NCBI GenBank assembly: GCA_019649035.1 | Contig: BMAT01009862.1 | Span: forward strand, 142,249-163,336 | Source of the DNA: Elysia marginata | Taxonomy: Eukaryota > Mollusca > Gastropoda > Plakobranchidae | Reading direction: 5' to 3' | Length of the DNA stretch: 21,088 nucleotides | Shown here: piece after piece, positions 1 to 9,934 of the stretch | How positions within the stretch are numbered: the first letter of the stretch is position 1 | How the letters are laid out: each line of letters starts with the position of its first letter | Notes under the pieces: generated by a model | Databases searched by the model: none | What the model saw: the letters and a program-made list of their open reading frames with translations, nothing else | What the model was told of the DNA's origin: nothing | Made by a program: the position numbers and the translations under genes

Positions 1-785
1 AGTTGAAATAAGAAATAAGATTTAAGCACTGTGTCCCTTGTAAGTAAAAAAAAAGCATCCTTACAATTTGAACTTGGTTGAGAACATTGTACTTTTTCCT
101 GACATTTTGCAAGAGGTGATAAAAGTTCAGGTTACTGAGGTATAGTAAACTTCGCATAGTCTGTAGTTGTCAGATGATGCAATCTGTAAGAGCTAGATAA
201 TTTCAGCAAGCGCATTGTGTCCACACTAGGAAGACACTTGGAAAAATTATGAAGGCTTGCCTAAGCTAGATGTAAAAACAAGGATGGAACATGTGGGTGT
301 GTGCATGGAAATTTTGTGTGTGTGGAACATTAAATATGTTGGAATGGGGTGGCGAAGCGGGAAGGAGTCGGAGAATCACCCATTTACTAGCCACTGCCCT
401 CAGTCCAGCCGCACCAGCCCTCCCCCATCTACCATTTTCCCCCATGAGCCCTCCCCAGGCCAGTGGGCCTAGGCAGGCGAGCACGCGCTGCATGCAGTGT
501 CTTGTATCATGAATAAAAACCTAGATAGCCTACCCACTCATCTCGGCTTTTTTTCTTCTAAGACCCATGTGAGGTCTTTTTTTCTCTTTCCACCTGGGGT
601 CGAGGTGTTGACTTTAACTTGAAGTGAAAATAGATCCAAGGCAGTAGGCATAATGAGAAATAAAGGTACCGGTACTTTAATAAAGAAGAAAAAAACAGGA
701 CGGTTGCGAGTTGTTGGTTCTAACTGAGAGTTGAATTCTCAACTGTTTAGATGGAATATTTTTATCTTTATGCTCCTTAACTAAG
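1..785. other. DRC3 intron with a GC-richer repeat-like block
   Basis: Intronic sequence 5' of the first DRC3 exon. About 340-500 is much richer in G and C than its surroundings. It is followed by AATAAA (512-517) and a T-rich stretch to about 590, a layout reminiscent of a solo LTR. No matching terminal bases or target duplication could be fixed, so the class is open. Confidence 0.35.
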
Positions 786-965
786 GTTACCTTCAAGGAA
801 AAGCTGATGACTGTTTGTCACCAGCTGTTTGAGTTTGGTCTCCAAGAGTATGACAAAAGAAAAGCTGAGGTTGATATGTTTTGGGAATGTGTTAACGAAG
901 CCAAACAAGAGAACAAAGAAATGGGGATGGATGCAATCAATGAGTTTATGAAGGACAAGAAAAGG
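786..965 (+). CDS. DRC3: DRC3 exon a (coiled-coil start)
   Basis: This exon has 180 nt and encodes 60 residues, beginning VTFKEKLM and ending MKDKKR. It contains LFEFGLQEYDKRKAEVD and ECVNEAKQENKEMG, which align with the DRC3 segment after the leucine-rich repeats. The acceptor is CTAAG before 786, with a moderate pyrimidine tract. The donor is AGG/GTGAGC at 966. Both ends are phase 0. An in-frame ATG at 807 lies inside the exon and is not taken as the start, because the protein is conserved upstream of it. Confidence 0.85.
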
Positions 966-3900
966 GTGAGCATTTTCATCAATTTTAAATTTTATTCTCA
1001 AATGAAAGCTCAGTTTCAGTTATATATTTGTAGTAGGCCCTACATGTAGTAATGATTGAAGGATATGTAATTAATAGTGGACTAATGTAGGCTTGAGTTC
1101 AAAAGTTGAAAAAAGCGCATATCTTTGGTATGATTTGAACCCTTGACATAATAGCTTCTTGCCACGCAAAGAAACACTGCATGTATCATGTAGCCACAAG
1201 GCTTCCTAAAAAGGAAGTTTGATGGCTGAAGTCTTTGCGTAGCCTTTCTTAGTCACTTAATTGGTAAGCAATTGCTAAGCAGTGGTGTCCAAAATTTATT
1301 TCTGCACAGTGAAAACCTCATCATTCAAATCTACTGGGAATGAAGAAAAACTTTGATTTAAGAAGATTTGAATAATATGCAACTGACCAGGTGTATTTAC
1401 TAAGCCTTTTCTCAGTTTTAAAGCACCTTCCTCTATCACCCCACACTTGTGTAAATGCAGAAACGAACTTATTCTATGGGTACAGACACCTCTGTGTAGC
1501 TTTTTGGTTGGCAACTTTGTGCAGTAACTTAGTGTTTACTTTGTAGAGGTAAAAATGCTTGGGATTAGAAGAAAAACTTTCTGCAGACCTCAATATAGAC
1601 TTCAAATTAAGAGAATTGAACCTTATGAACTTCGAATCTAACAAGGCTGAAGAGGAGAAAGAAAAAGTAGCCTCACATGTAGAGAACTTTGAATCATAAG
1701 AAATTCGCATTATCAGACTTCAATTATGAAGGTTTCAGCTGTACATACACTGTAAGCATTTAAGTCATTTTGCATTTTACAACACATCTCTATAAAAAAA
1801 CAACCTGCAAATAGGTAATCTTTTTTTTTTTTTATTTCAGCATAAGTATATATAGAGAAACTTAAGAGGAGCAAAACACATGTAATTGTAAGGTGTATAT
1901 TTTTTGATATACTTGTAAAATACCCATGAATTTTGTGGGTTTAAGCTAAGATAATGGAATTGGATTAAGTAAAGATGAAAACAAGACATTGGATTGATTG
2001 AGACTGGTTGAGGAAAAAAACTGATCCTTACATGAGAGTCACCAACGCCACTCAAAAGGTCCCACACTGCCCATGTGGTTCATCTAAATAAAGAAAATAG
2101 CATGATAAGCCCTCAATAAAAAAAATATACATTAAACTGAATAACTAAGTTAATTCCCTTAAAAAATAAGCTTAGCGCTTGTTTTGGGGAAATTGAATAT
2201 TACTTGAATTCAAATTTTTCGATACCTTTAATATTCTTCAAGGATCATATAGAATCTTGAAAAAAAAATCATTATGATAGAAAATAGTCAAATGTTCAAA
2301 TAAATATATATATATAAATATACAAAGTAGATTTTTACCTGAAAATTCTCACAGTCGTTTTTTCAGGTAAAAATCTAGTTTGTATAATTCGCTCCATCTG
2401 TTGAGCACTGTTTAACTTTGTACTGCAAATATTTACCTGCAAACTATATATAAATATATATATATATATTAGCATGTATCAACATGTAAAATACTTTCTT
2501 GCATTTGCTTCTGGCTACAGATTTTTGCTGAGCTTGTGCAGATGACAGACACAAAAATGGTTGACAACAAATTGCAAGAATATAATGATGAAGTGACTGC
2601 CTTATGGGATAAGCTCATGGGTCTTGAGTTGCAGCTTGTGGATCAGCTAGAGGTTTGAAGAACTTTAAAACACTTTGTTACTTAAAGTCAATTATCTTCG
2701 AGTATGTCACCATAAGCATTGCTGCCGACAATAAAATAAACTTTCTGACATAAATAAATGATAATTGCAGCAGTCTTATTCAATGCCAATTTAAAATCAG
2801 AGGTTAATCAAAATGTTTATTGTTTGAAGATGTCAATAAAAAAGATTGAAGGAAATACAAAGGTTTTGCACAATTTAACGCTACATAATCCAAAATTCAA
2901 ATTAACAGAAAGCACTACTTAGAAGGATAAAATCATTATTCTGAAATACTCTTCTTTCCTCATTCTTTTTGTTTCTTTATTGAAACTTTCTAGGAAATTA
3001 TCAAGGACTTTGAACGCAACATGCAAGACCTGGTCAGTGTGTTCCTGGAAAGTGTGCAAGCATATCTGACACAGGCTCGTGACTTGGAGAACATGCACAA
3101 TGAGAAGATGATTGAAAGTGCCACCAGCGCCCTGGAGAAAGCTGCCAAAAATGAGCTGGATGAGGATGTTCCAGAGGAGCTCAAAATGGTGAGGGGGCAA
3201 ACATAAAACAACAATAAGAAAAGAAAACTTTGTGCACTATAGGTCATCGATGATAAGTACCTGTAAAAGCTTTATTAAGTATTGATTAAAAACTGTGACA
3301 ATAGAGAAGAGGATTAAAAATGTTAGGCTTGAATATTGGGCCGGTCTTATTAGTTCTAAGTTACGAACATATTATAGTCTATGGAAAGTGGATAAAATCA
3401 ACATAAGAACTTTTGTTTTACATAAACTTTAACCAAACCAATATCTATCCAATGAAATTATACTTTTGATCATTTTGAAAGTTCACATTACACTTCTTTT
3501 TACAGGACTTTTACTTAAAATTTCGATGAAAATTCAGATTTTGTATGAGAGATTTTTAGAATTTGAGGAGACAGATTTAGATTTGTGCATTTATGGCATT
3601 GTATGCCCTGTTCCACTTCTTCAGCTATTGGTTGACAAAGACACCGTTATGAATGCTGTGACATCATCACATGATGTTCACTTGCTGAAGATCGACAACA
3701 AAGAGGATGACATTGTGACACGTATCAACAACTGGTTAAAGAACATGATTGAAACTATTCATGTGGAGCAGGAAATCCAGAGAAACCGCATGCGTGTTAC
3801 AGAGATCACTCACCTTATTGACCATCTCAGAGACGAAGCTGATATGTTGGATGTTGTACAAGGTAGGAACAGATTTTTTAGAAAGCCTTTAGAGGGCCTA

Positions 3901-6900
3901 TTTGCTTTTACCCTTTACATATGATTTGGTTTTTAAAATGATGTAAGCATACAGCAAACCAAATATGACTTGAGAAGGCAAATCATTTTTTTAATCTCAT
4001 AATTTTAAAAATTGAAATTGCTTCCAGGGGTATATGTGTAAATGCTTAAATACTAGTGTTCTTAAACTGAGTCAATGAAACAGTCAAAAGTAAATCACAA
4101 ATGAGATGGTACAATGGCGTTTTCATTTAAAAATGTTGAATATGGTCATTCATATTCTACAAAGGTGAAAAACATATGGCTGAAAAGAAAGACCTTCCCA
4201 TAGCAGAATAAAGTTGAAATGGAAATATAAAAAACGATACTACTGACAATGTCAATGTAAAAAAAAAAGAAAGAACTGAGCTTTAGATTCTGTGAACCAA
4301 GAGAAGTATTTGTATCGGTAAAAAATTCAATTGACCTGCAATTACCTTTCATACAGATACTGTTTAAAAACTGCATTTGGAGTTGGCAGTTGAAACAAAC
4401 TTAAACATTTATGATTGTAAAGCCAACTTATCTAATTTCACGATGGCTATATGAACATGTATCCCCATTGTCTTTTGTTGTTGAAATTGAAAATTTTAAA
4501 AGAGCTGACATAGAAAATAAGTTAAGAACAGGGGTGGGCTCTACTTGTGAAAAAAAATCCTGACCTAACACTATAAAGCACTGCTTTGGCTATTAATAAT
4601 TTCAAAGATTGCTGATGCAATTCATATAAAGTAAAAAGTCAATACAGTAGTGAGATTTGTTTTTCCATAAGGAATTTACAAGCAAAAATATTTATTCTCA
4701 CATGAGTAGTATATATATACAGATGAAGATTTTTCTTCTTCAAAATGAATAAAAAACAACCCTGAATTCAAGATAAATCCTGAGAATGCACATCCCTGAT
4801 AGAAAACAATTCTGTAAAAGTTGTACAACACAGTACAAAAAGAAAGAGTTGTCTTATCTTAACTTTCATAAAATTATGAGTGACAATACTAATTATTAGA
4901 TAGAGACTTTCACAGAGGGTAGATTTTAGGTAAAATTTGCTGCAGTTTTAAACTAAAATATGAATGTAACAATTCCCCATTCTCTGTTCCCCGACAACAA
5001 GTCACTCAGGATTTTCACCAGTATAAAAAACAGGAAAATATTTGTTTTTAAGTTCAGCTTACTTTATTGTGAGTTGAAAAAGTATTTTCATGCATTTTCA
5101 AAGAAAACGTCAACTGTTTTTCACTCAGGTGAACTATTTGTGAGCCTACAGTTGTCATAACCAAGATAGAATTAAGTCATAAAAAAGTTCACTAGTACAC
5201 TTCATTTAAGAAACATCCAAAAACCACGACTCCATTTCTCATTTGCTCCATGTGTCTGTTACAGAGGATGATGGTATGTAGACTAGCTCATCACCTTGCT
5301 CTCCTTTTGGCTGTGGCTTTAAAAGTTTTCCAGTACCTGCCCTTTTCCTTTCTTTCCTTGGCTTCATCCTTCCCAAATTCTATTGCTAGGTGAAAGTTCC
5401 TAGGCAATGAAAATATATACTGATTTCAATTACAAATATTCTTCTACACAATTGTAAATCAACCCTAATAAACCTTTCACATGTACTTTTCTAAATCTAT
5501 TTGACTAAATGTGTACTTTCATCGATGGAAGCTAAAAAATTGTTCTTAAAATAATGTCAAGAAATCAACCTCAAATTTTAATTATGTTCGGCACAAATTT
5601 GATAACTTATATGAAGAATGTGATTGTTTTTATAATACTCAACATCTTGCGGTAGGCTTGAAATCTTTGATTTGAATGTACATCTATGTATGTTTGGGCT
5701 AAAATGAAAAGCAAAAGCACAAACATCAGAAAAAAAACTATGTCTTGCACTATATTATTCTTCTCCAGCATGTGTTTTATCAAACTCTTTTCAGGGGGAC
5801 TGGGACAATATTAATTTATGTTTAGCTCAAACTACTTTGCAGAATCCTTAGATGTTCCTTGGTTATGGTTTTACTTCTGTGCTGCTTTCATTCTTCTTTC
5901 ATCCCCTTTGTAATGTCTTAACTTTTCCTGTCAAAGCTCTATTGCACTGAGTATACAAAAGTTTTTTGTTTTTTTAATTTATTGTATTGGTGAGTTCGTT
6001 GTAAATAATTTGAACTAAATATTTATATCTAGATTTTTTCCCAACTGTACAGCTTAACTTCGTTCATCAGATAATTGACTCTTGATGTGCTTATTTGACT
6101 CTCTGGAACTGCACTTGTTTCTTACATAAATGCTGTATGGACCTATTAAATTTATGACTACAGAAATTTTTCAAAAGTTACTAATGTTGCACACAAATCC
6201 ATTTCTTTCCTTAAAATGTTCATATAGTTGTATTTACTTTTGCGCAAAAATTAAATATTCAATTCAGAATCTAAAAAATTCCATGTTTAAGTAAAAATAA
6301 GAGTATATAAATCAAAGAGGAATTTTTATAATGTGCCCGAGAGTCCACACAATTCATTTGACATCGCTGTTCAGTTAAAGGTTTGACAAAGCTATGAATT
6401 AAAAGAAAAAGAAAATGAGAATGATATTTCATAAACTTGATTGCTTCCTATTTGACATATTTTTAAATTTCATTTTCCTCTACTTTTTTACTCTTAAAGA
6501 TAGGACCTCTGTTGTAAGTAAGGTGGGTGAAAAGCAAATGCAAAACATGGTATTCATTTTACTTTGAGGGATTTATATTTGTTGTTTACTTTGAAATTGA
6601 TCCATACATTCATTGCTTTTTGTTTTACACTTTAATGTACATATATCCTTGCACAATCAAATTTTACACATTTCAAACGTTCTTTCTCAATTTTGGTATG
6701 GAATCAATTATTAGACAGTGAAAGTCTGTTCAATCAAAAATGCTAATTCAAATTTTTATCTGGCGATTGCTTATTTTTTCCAACAGAAGTTACCCTATCT
6801 ACACCATCACCACCACACGGCTAATTGATTTCTTAAGTCCCTAAAATTTTGCTGTTAAGAATTTTACTGTAGGCTTAGGTCTACCTGTTAGTGTTATGTC

Positions 6901-7860
6901 TACTTTACTTCTTCTTTTACCTAACTTGACAAAGGAGACAAAAACATTGAAAATAAAATCCTTTCATTTTTTTGTTCGTTTTTATAAATAAAAGGAATTG
7001 TTGTTTGTCTTCTTCCTGATCTCATGATAAAGTGCACATCTCACTTTTTCAGTTTTTAAAAAATAAGTTCCTCAAATGCTTTTATCAAAGTATAAAAAGT
7101 TAAACAACAAGGGGAAAAAAAATATTATTTTTTCTTTGTATGACGCTTTACAGTCATTGATCAGTTTTATTGTTCCATGTTGTGATTCTATCAAATTTGC
7201 TGGCCCTAAAGCCCTGTCAAAGTTTATGTTGATTTTGTTTTTTTTGGGGGGGAGGGGGGTTATGAATTAAATGTTCAAGAATAACTGAAAAACTACAATG
7301 GCCTACAAAGTGTTATCTGTTCTTTTTAATCAACTCAATAATTTCTACCAGACAAGACTTTTTTTCCCACTGATTTGAGGGTGTAAAAGTTTATTTTGAT
7401 GGTTATCAAAAAAAAAAAGTTTAATCTGCAAATACATGTGGCAACAAAAACTAAACCAGATAAAACAACCTACACTTTTTCAAATTTTCAATGATTTGTA
7501 AGGGTTATTAAGTTACAATTTTTTTACATGATGTGATGCATTGACATTATAATGTAAATAAAATTTTTCGTTTTGTTTCAGGAGTCGTTTAAAGGCGGAA
7601 GTCGAGCTGTACATTTTGTATCTGGCTCTCCCTCTTTACAAAAAAACAAAACAAGTAGTAAATTATATACCAAGACTGTTGCACCTCATGAAGAAAATGC
7701 GCCTTTGGTGGGGATAACAGAGGTTGGAGAAGGAGACACCACAGTCAAGTGGGAGGAACAGGAAGTGGATCATACTTTAGAGAATGAGGAGATGAACGAA
7801 GATGGGAAAGATGAGACAGGGACAAATGCGGAAACACTCACCACAGATAGAGGACATTGA
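786..7860 (+). CDS. DRC3: Dynein regulatory complex subunit 3 (DRC3/LRRC48), 3' part of the gene, 7 exons in window
   Basis: DRC3 is a subunit of the nexin-dynein regulatory complex, which links outer doublets of the 9+2 axoneme and controls ciliary dynein. I join 786-965, 2521-2652, 2994-3188, 3625-3862, 5265-5273, 6500-6513 and 7582-7860, giving about 348 residues and a TGA stop at 7858-7860. The N-terminal leucine-rich repeats would be encoded upstream of the window. What is seen is the helical, charged coiled-coil half. Diagnostic matches recalled from vertebrate DRC3 are LQLVDQLE, ERNMQDLV, ARDLEN, LLVDKDTVMNAV, SHDVHLLKIDN and ED-IVTRINNW. The first three introns are phase 0 and the fourth is phase 1. 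The family identity is firm. The two microexons and the acidic C-terminal tail are inferred from splice sites and frame. The gene converges on ATPAF2. Confidence 0.9.
1118..1210 (-). repeat. Possible tRNA-derived SINE head
   Basis: On the minus strand a B-box-like GGGTTCAAATCA (1142-1131) lies about 50 nt downstream of TGGCTACATGA, a loose A-box match. The spacing fits an RNA polymerase III promoter of a tRNA-derived SINE. No poly-A tail or target duplication was confirmed, and no functional tRNA fold is claimed. Confidence 0.3.
2319..2386. repeat. Intronic hairpin with a stem of about 27 bp
   Basis: TATACAAAGTAGATTTTTAC and CTGAAAA on the left pair with TTTTCAGGTAAAAATCTAG and TTTGTATA on the right, with one mismatch and a loop of about 12 nt. 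It lies between TA-rich tracts (2303-2320 and 2447-2470) in the intron between DRC3 exons a and b. It could be a small foldback MITE or, less likely, a pre-miRNA-like hairpin. Confidence 0.75.
2521..2652 (+). CDS. DRC3: DRC3 exon b
   Basis: This exon has 132 nt and 44 residues, from IFAELVQMTDTK to LGLELQLVDQLE-type sequence (GLELQLVDQLE at the end). The acceptor is GGCTACAG/ATT and the donor is the weak GAG/GTTTGA. Both ends are phase 0 and join exons a and c without a stop. LQLVDQLE followed by EIIKDFERN in the next exon is a strong DRC3 signature. Confidence 0.85.
2994..3188 (+). CDS. DRC3: DRC3 exon c
   Basis: This exon has 195 nt and 65 residues, starting EIIKDFERNMQDLV and ending DEDVPEELKM. 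It is almost entirely predicted helix, with heptad-like spacing (ARDLENMHNEKM). The acceptor is a pyrimidine tract then CTAG/GAA, and the donor is ATG/GTGAGG. Both junctions are phase 0. Confidence 0.88.
3625..3862 (+). CDS. DRC3: DRC3 exon d (most conserved block)
   Basis: This exon has 238 nt. It starts LLVDKDTVMNAVTSSHD after the acceptor TTCCACTTCTTCAG and continues through KIDNKEDDIVTRINNW to DEADMLDVVQ. The preferred donor is CAAG/GTAGGA at 3863, leaving one extra base (phase 1). A poorer donor at 3856 (GTT/GTACAA, phase 0) would join the last exon in frame without microexons and is the main alternative. The open frame running upstream to 3466 is intronic. Confidence 0.87.
5265..5273 (+). 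CDS. DRC3: Putative 9-nt DRC3 microexon
   Basis: A nine-base exon, AGGATGATG, sits between a good acceptor (CTGTTACAG after a pyrimidine-rich stretch) and a strong donor (GTATGT). With the phase-1 base of exon d it reads GAG GAT GAT G, which gives E-D-D and then the first base of another Asp codon. Being a multiple of three, it is optional for the frame, so it could be a cassette. The call rests on splice signals and frame only. Confidence 0.5.
6500..6513 (+). CDS. DRC3: Putative 14-nt DRC3 microexon that restores the frame
   Basis: Fourteen bases, ATAGGACCTCTGTT, follow a long pyrimidine tract and TTAAAG, and end at the consensus donor GTAAGT. With the carried G they read D-R-T-S-V, then GAG TCG TTT of the last exon. 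The length is 2 modulo 3, exactly what is needed to pass from the phase-1 exon d to the open frame at 7582. Without it, joining exon d to 7582 gives a stop after three codons. Confidence 0.58.
7582..7860 (+). CDS. DRC3: DRC3 terminal coding exon, acidic tail
   Basis: The acceptor TTTTGTTTCAG is near-ideal. The exon encodes 92 residues and TGA, starting ESFKGGSRAVHF. The second half is strongly acidic (KWEEQEVDHTLENEE, MNEDGKDETG). Human DRC3, as I recall it, ends near the end of exon d, so this tail looks like a lineage extension and is probably disordered. The open frame, composition and acceptor support coding. Membership in DRC3 depends on the splice path. Confidence 0.7.
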   Translation, partial: ESFKGGSRAVHFVSGSPSLQKNKTSSKLYTKTVAPHEENAPLVGITEVGEGDTTVKWEEQEVDHTLENEEMNEDGKDETGTNAETLTTDRGH

Positions 7861-8140
7861 TAGAGTTTTTTTTTTTAGTTTAAGGGATAAACTGAAACAG
7901 GGGAAAGAGAGTGGGTGAAAAAGTGGGAGAGAGACAGTGAGTGATGTCATAAAGAAAAAAAAGAATGACACAGAGAGGTGTAGGGGGAAAAAAGGAAAAA
8001 TGGGGAGAAAATACAAAACAGGGAGGGAAAGGGTGGGTGAGGAAATGAGTCAGAACATTTTTGAACATATGTACCTACATGATGTAATAATGTCACAAAT
8101 TTACACAGACCACAAATAAATTATATTTGTTTGTTGCTTT
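7861..8140 (+). other. DRC3 3' UTR, purine-rich
   Basis: From the stop codon to about 20 nt past the AATAAA signal. Roughly 7890-8055 is nearly all A and G on the sense strand (for example GGGAAAGAGAGTGGG), which opens short chance frames on both strands. No conserved element is recognised. Confidence 0.6.
8115..8120 (+). terminator. Polyadenylation signal AATAAA for DRC3
   Basis: A canonical AATAAA lies 255 nt after the stop and is followed by a T/GT-rich stretch (TTTGTTTGTTGC), as expected of a downstream element. A second AATAAA at 8216-8221 is a possible alternative. Confidence 0.6.
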
Positions 8141-9311
8141 CGTAATTGTTGCAACAACAACAACAAAAAAACTTGAAGAGGATAAGTTCCAATTTCTTTA
8201 ATCTCTCTTCTTTGAAATAAAAATCATGTCTTGTTATTTGCAAGAAAAAAAAGGTGAGCAGGAGACTGTCAATACATGTATCACTGTTAATTTGCATAAG
8301 ATTTCAATGTCATATGTGTAGCGCCCCTTACAAAAAGAGTTGACTTGAAGTAACATTCAAATTGAAAAAAAAAATTGTCTCAAGTTGGCTTGATGTTTTA
8401 AGCCTCAAGTTGTTTGGGGTCAAAGGCTTAACAATGTGTATTCAGTACGAATATTTTAAACCTTAAATGAACAAAGTTTAACTTCAAAATATACAAAAAA
8501 TCAAATTATTAGTACATGTATAGACAAGGATAAAACCGGAGTTCTGAATAAAAAAGCTCAAATTTATTAAAAAAAAGAAGACATATTTAATTTCTCCAGG
8601 TTGAATTTGACTTGAATTCAATGTATCTCCAAATGTTGAAATTGTGCAAGTTAACTCATTTTGTGGGAACTTCAGCACTATATATTTCCAAAATATTCAT
8701 AGACGGTGTATATGTTGGTATGATGTATGTTACAATTACCAAACAAAACTCATACATAGATTTGTAAAAATTCAAGAACAAAGAAAACTTTCTTTATGAT
8801 TCAGCTTGTATTTAAAAAAGAAGAAAAAAAAACCTGAAAGTTCGCTAAATTTAACAGGTCTTGAATAAATTCATGTATCACAAATGTTACCTTATGTAGA
8901 CATCAGAAACTGCAAAGTTATTTTAAAGTGTGTTGTTTTAATTGAATCATTATGTTGTTGGTTTTTTTTTCATTAATATTAAATACACTCATCACACAAA
9001 AGGCAAAAAAAAAAATTGTTGTTTTTTCCCTAATTTATATTTTTAATTTTAGATTTTTCTTACAATGACAATTTTTTGAACTCCCTTGAAAAAGTTTAAG
9101 GCACTTAAACCTTTTTTTAAGCACCCGTAAATGAAACAGATATTTAAGACAACCTGGGTAAATTAGGCTCAAAGCAGAACTTTGATATTTGAGATTTTAT
9201 TTCTCTTACAATAAAGAATTTTTATTGCACTTGCAGGTACTACAAAAGTAATACCCTGGCTATTTCTTACACTGAGAATGAGATACTTCATTTCCAGGCA
9301 AATACAATCAA
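8141..9311. other. Intergenic space between the convergent 3' ends
   Basis: AT-rich with many A and T runs. No open frame with coding character, no RNA gene and no clear repeat boundary is seen. Near 8150 there is a short (CAA)n run beside GTTGCAAC. Confidence 0.5.
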
Positions 9312-9317
9312 TTTATT
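9312..9317 (-). terminator. Candidate ATPAF2 polyadenylation signal
   Basis: TTTATT on the plus strand reads AATAAA on the minus strand. It is the first such hexamer I find downstream of the ATPAF2 stop, giving a 3' UTR near 480 nt. Further copies at 9221-9226 and 9197-9202 are alternatives. Confidence 0.4.
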
Positions 9318-9790
9318 ATTTAACACATCTTTGGTTTTAAGTAAATCTAACTCAAAATTAGTTTATATACAATGCGTTCCTGATTTACACTGGTTCATGA
9401 CATGATAAGTGAGTCAGCTGTTGCAAATTTCACTTTCATACGCATTGCTGTTTTGAACAAAACATTTTTGTAAGTTTCCGATTGTCAATAATTTCATCAA
9501 GTTCTTGTAATCATTCTAAAGAAGGATATTAAAACCCTTGTTGATTTAAAATTTGTAGACGAAAAAAACAGACGTTTAAATAACATTTTCTCAGTAAAAG
9601 AATGTCTGACTCCTGACTCATTCGCCCAAGATGCGAAACATATTACTATCAACTGATTAATGTAAAAAATACATGGTAACACACATGGAACACACAATGC
9701 ATCTAAACAAGATTCCCCTGTGCCAAGATCTAGTTATTCTACACAATACTGACTCTACACTTAAAGACAAGAAGTGGAGAAATACAATTG

Positions 9791-9934
9791 TCATATTAAA
9801 TCTAATGATGCCTTTTGTTTGATCGTTGTACTTTCACTGCACCAGTGGATGAAAAGCGATGCTGCTGATAAGCGACAGCGAATATCAAGTTTTTCAATGT
9901 CATGAGCCCACTCAACAGTACCCCATCGTTCTGT
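9791..9934 (-). CDS. ATPAF2: ATPAF2 last coding exon
   Basis: This exon has 47 codons plus TGA, starting TERWGTVEWAHDIEK and ending ASLDLI. It carries the conserved C-terminal LFIHWCSESTT block. The acceptor is TTTTTCAG/ACA at 9935 and the phase is 0. Confidence 0.93.
   Translation of the reverse strand, partial: TERWGTVEWAHDIEKLDIRCRLSAASLFIHWCSESTTIKQKASLDLI

Larger units (their letters stand above)
3863..7581. other. Long DRC3 3' intron region
   Basis: AT-rich intronic sequence that holds only the two microexon candidates. I see no repeat with definable ends and no other coding-like frame. G-runs occur near 7246-7258. Confidence 0.5.

Noticed and set aside
266-512. Three overlapping frames on both strands near the GC-rich block
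   Set aside because: They are mutually overlapping, low-complexity (Pro/Ser or Ala/Gly rich) products of base composition, with no family resemblance.
3856-3861. Alternative exon d donor GTACAA (phase 0) joining directly to 7582
   Set aside because: It keeps the frame without microexons but is a weaker splice site than CAAG/GTAGGA seven bases on. It is kept only as the main alternative.
7777-8119. Short frames on both strands over the DRC3 last exon and 3' UTR
   Set aside because: The Phe/Leu/Ser-rich minus frames and Lys/Arg-rich plus frame are shadows of the purine-rich tract.
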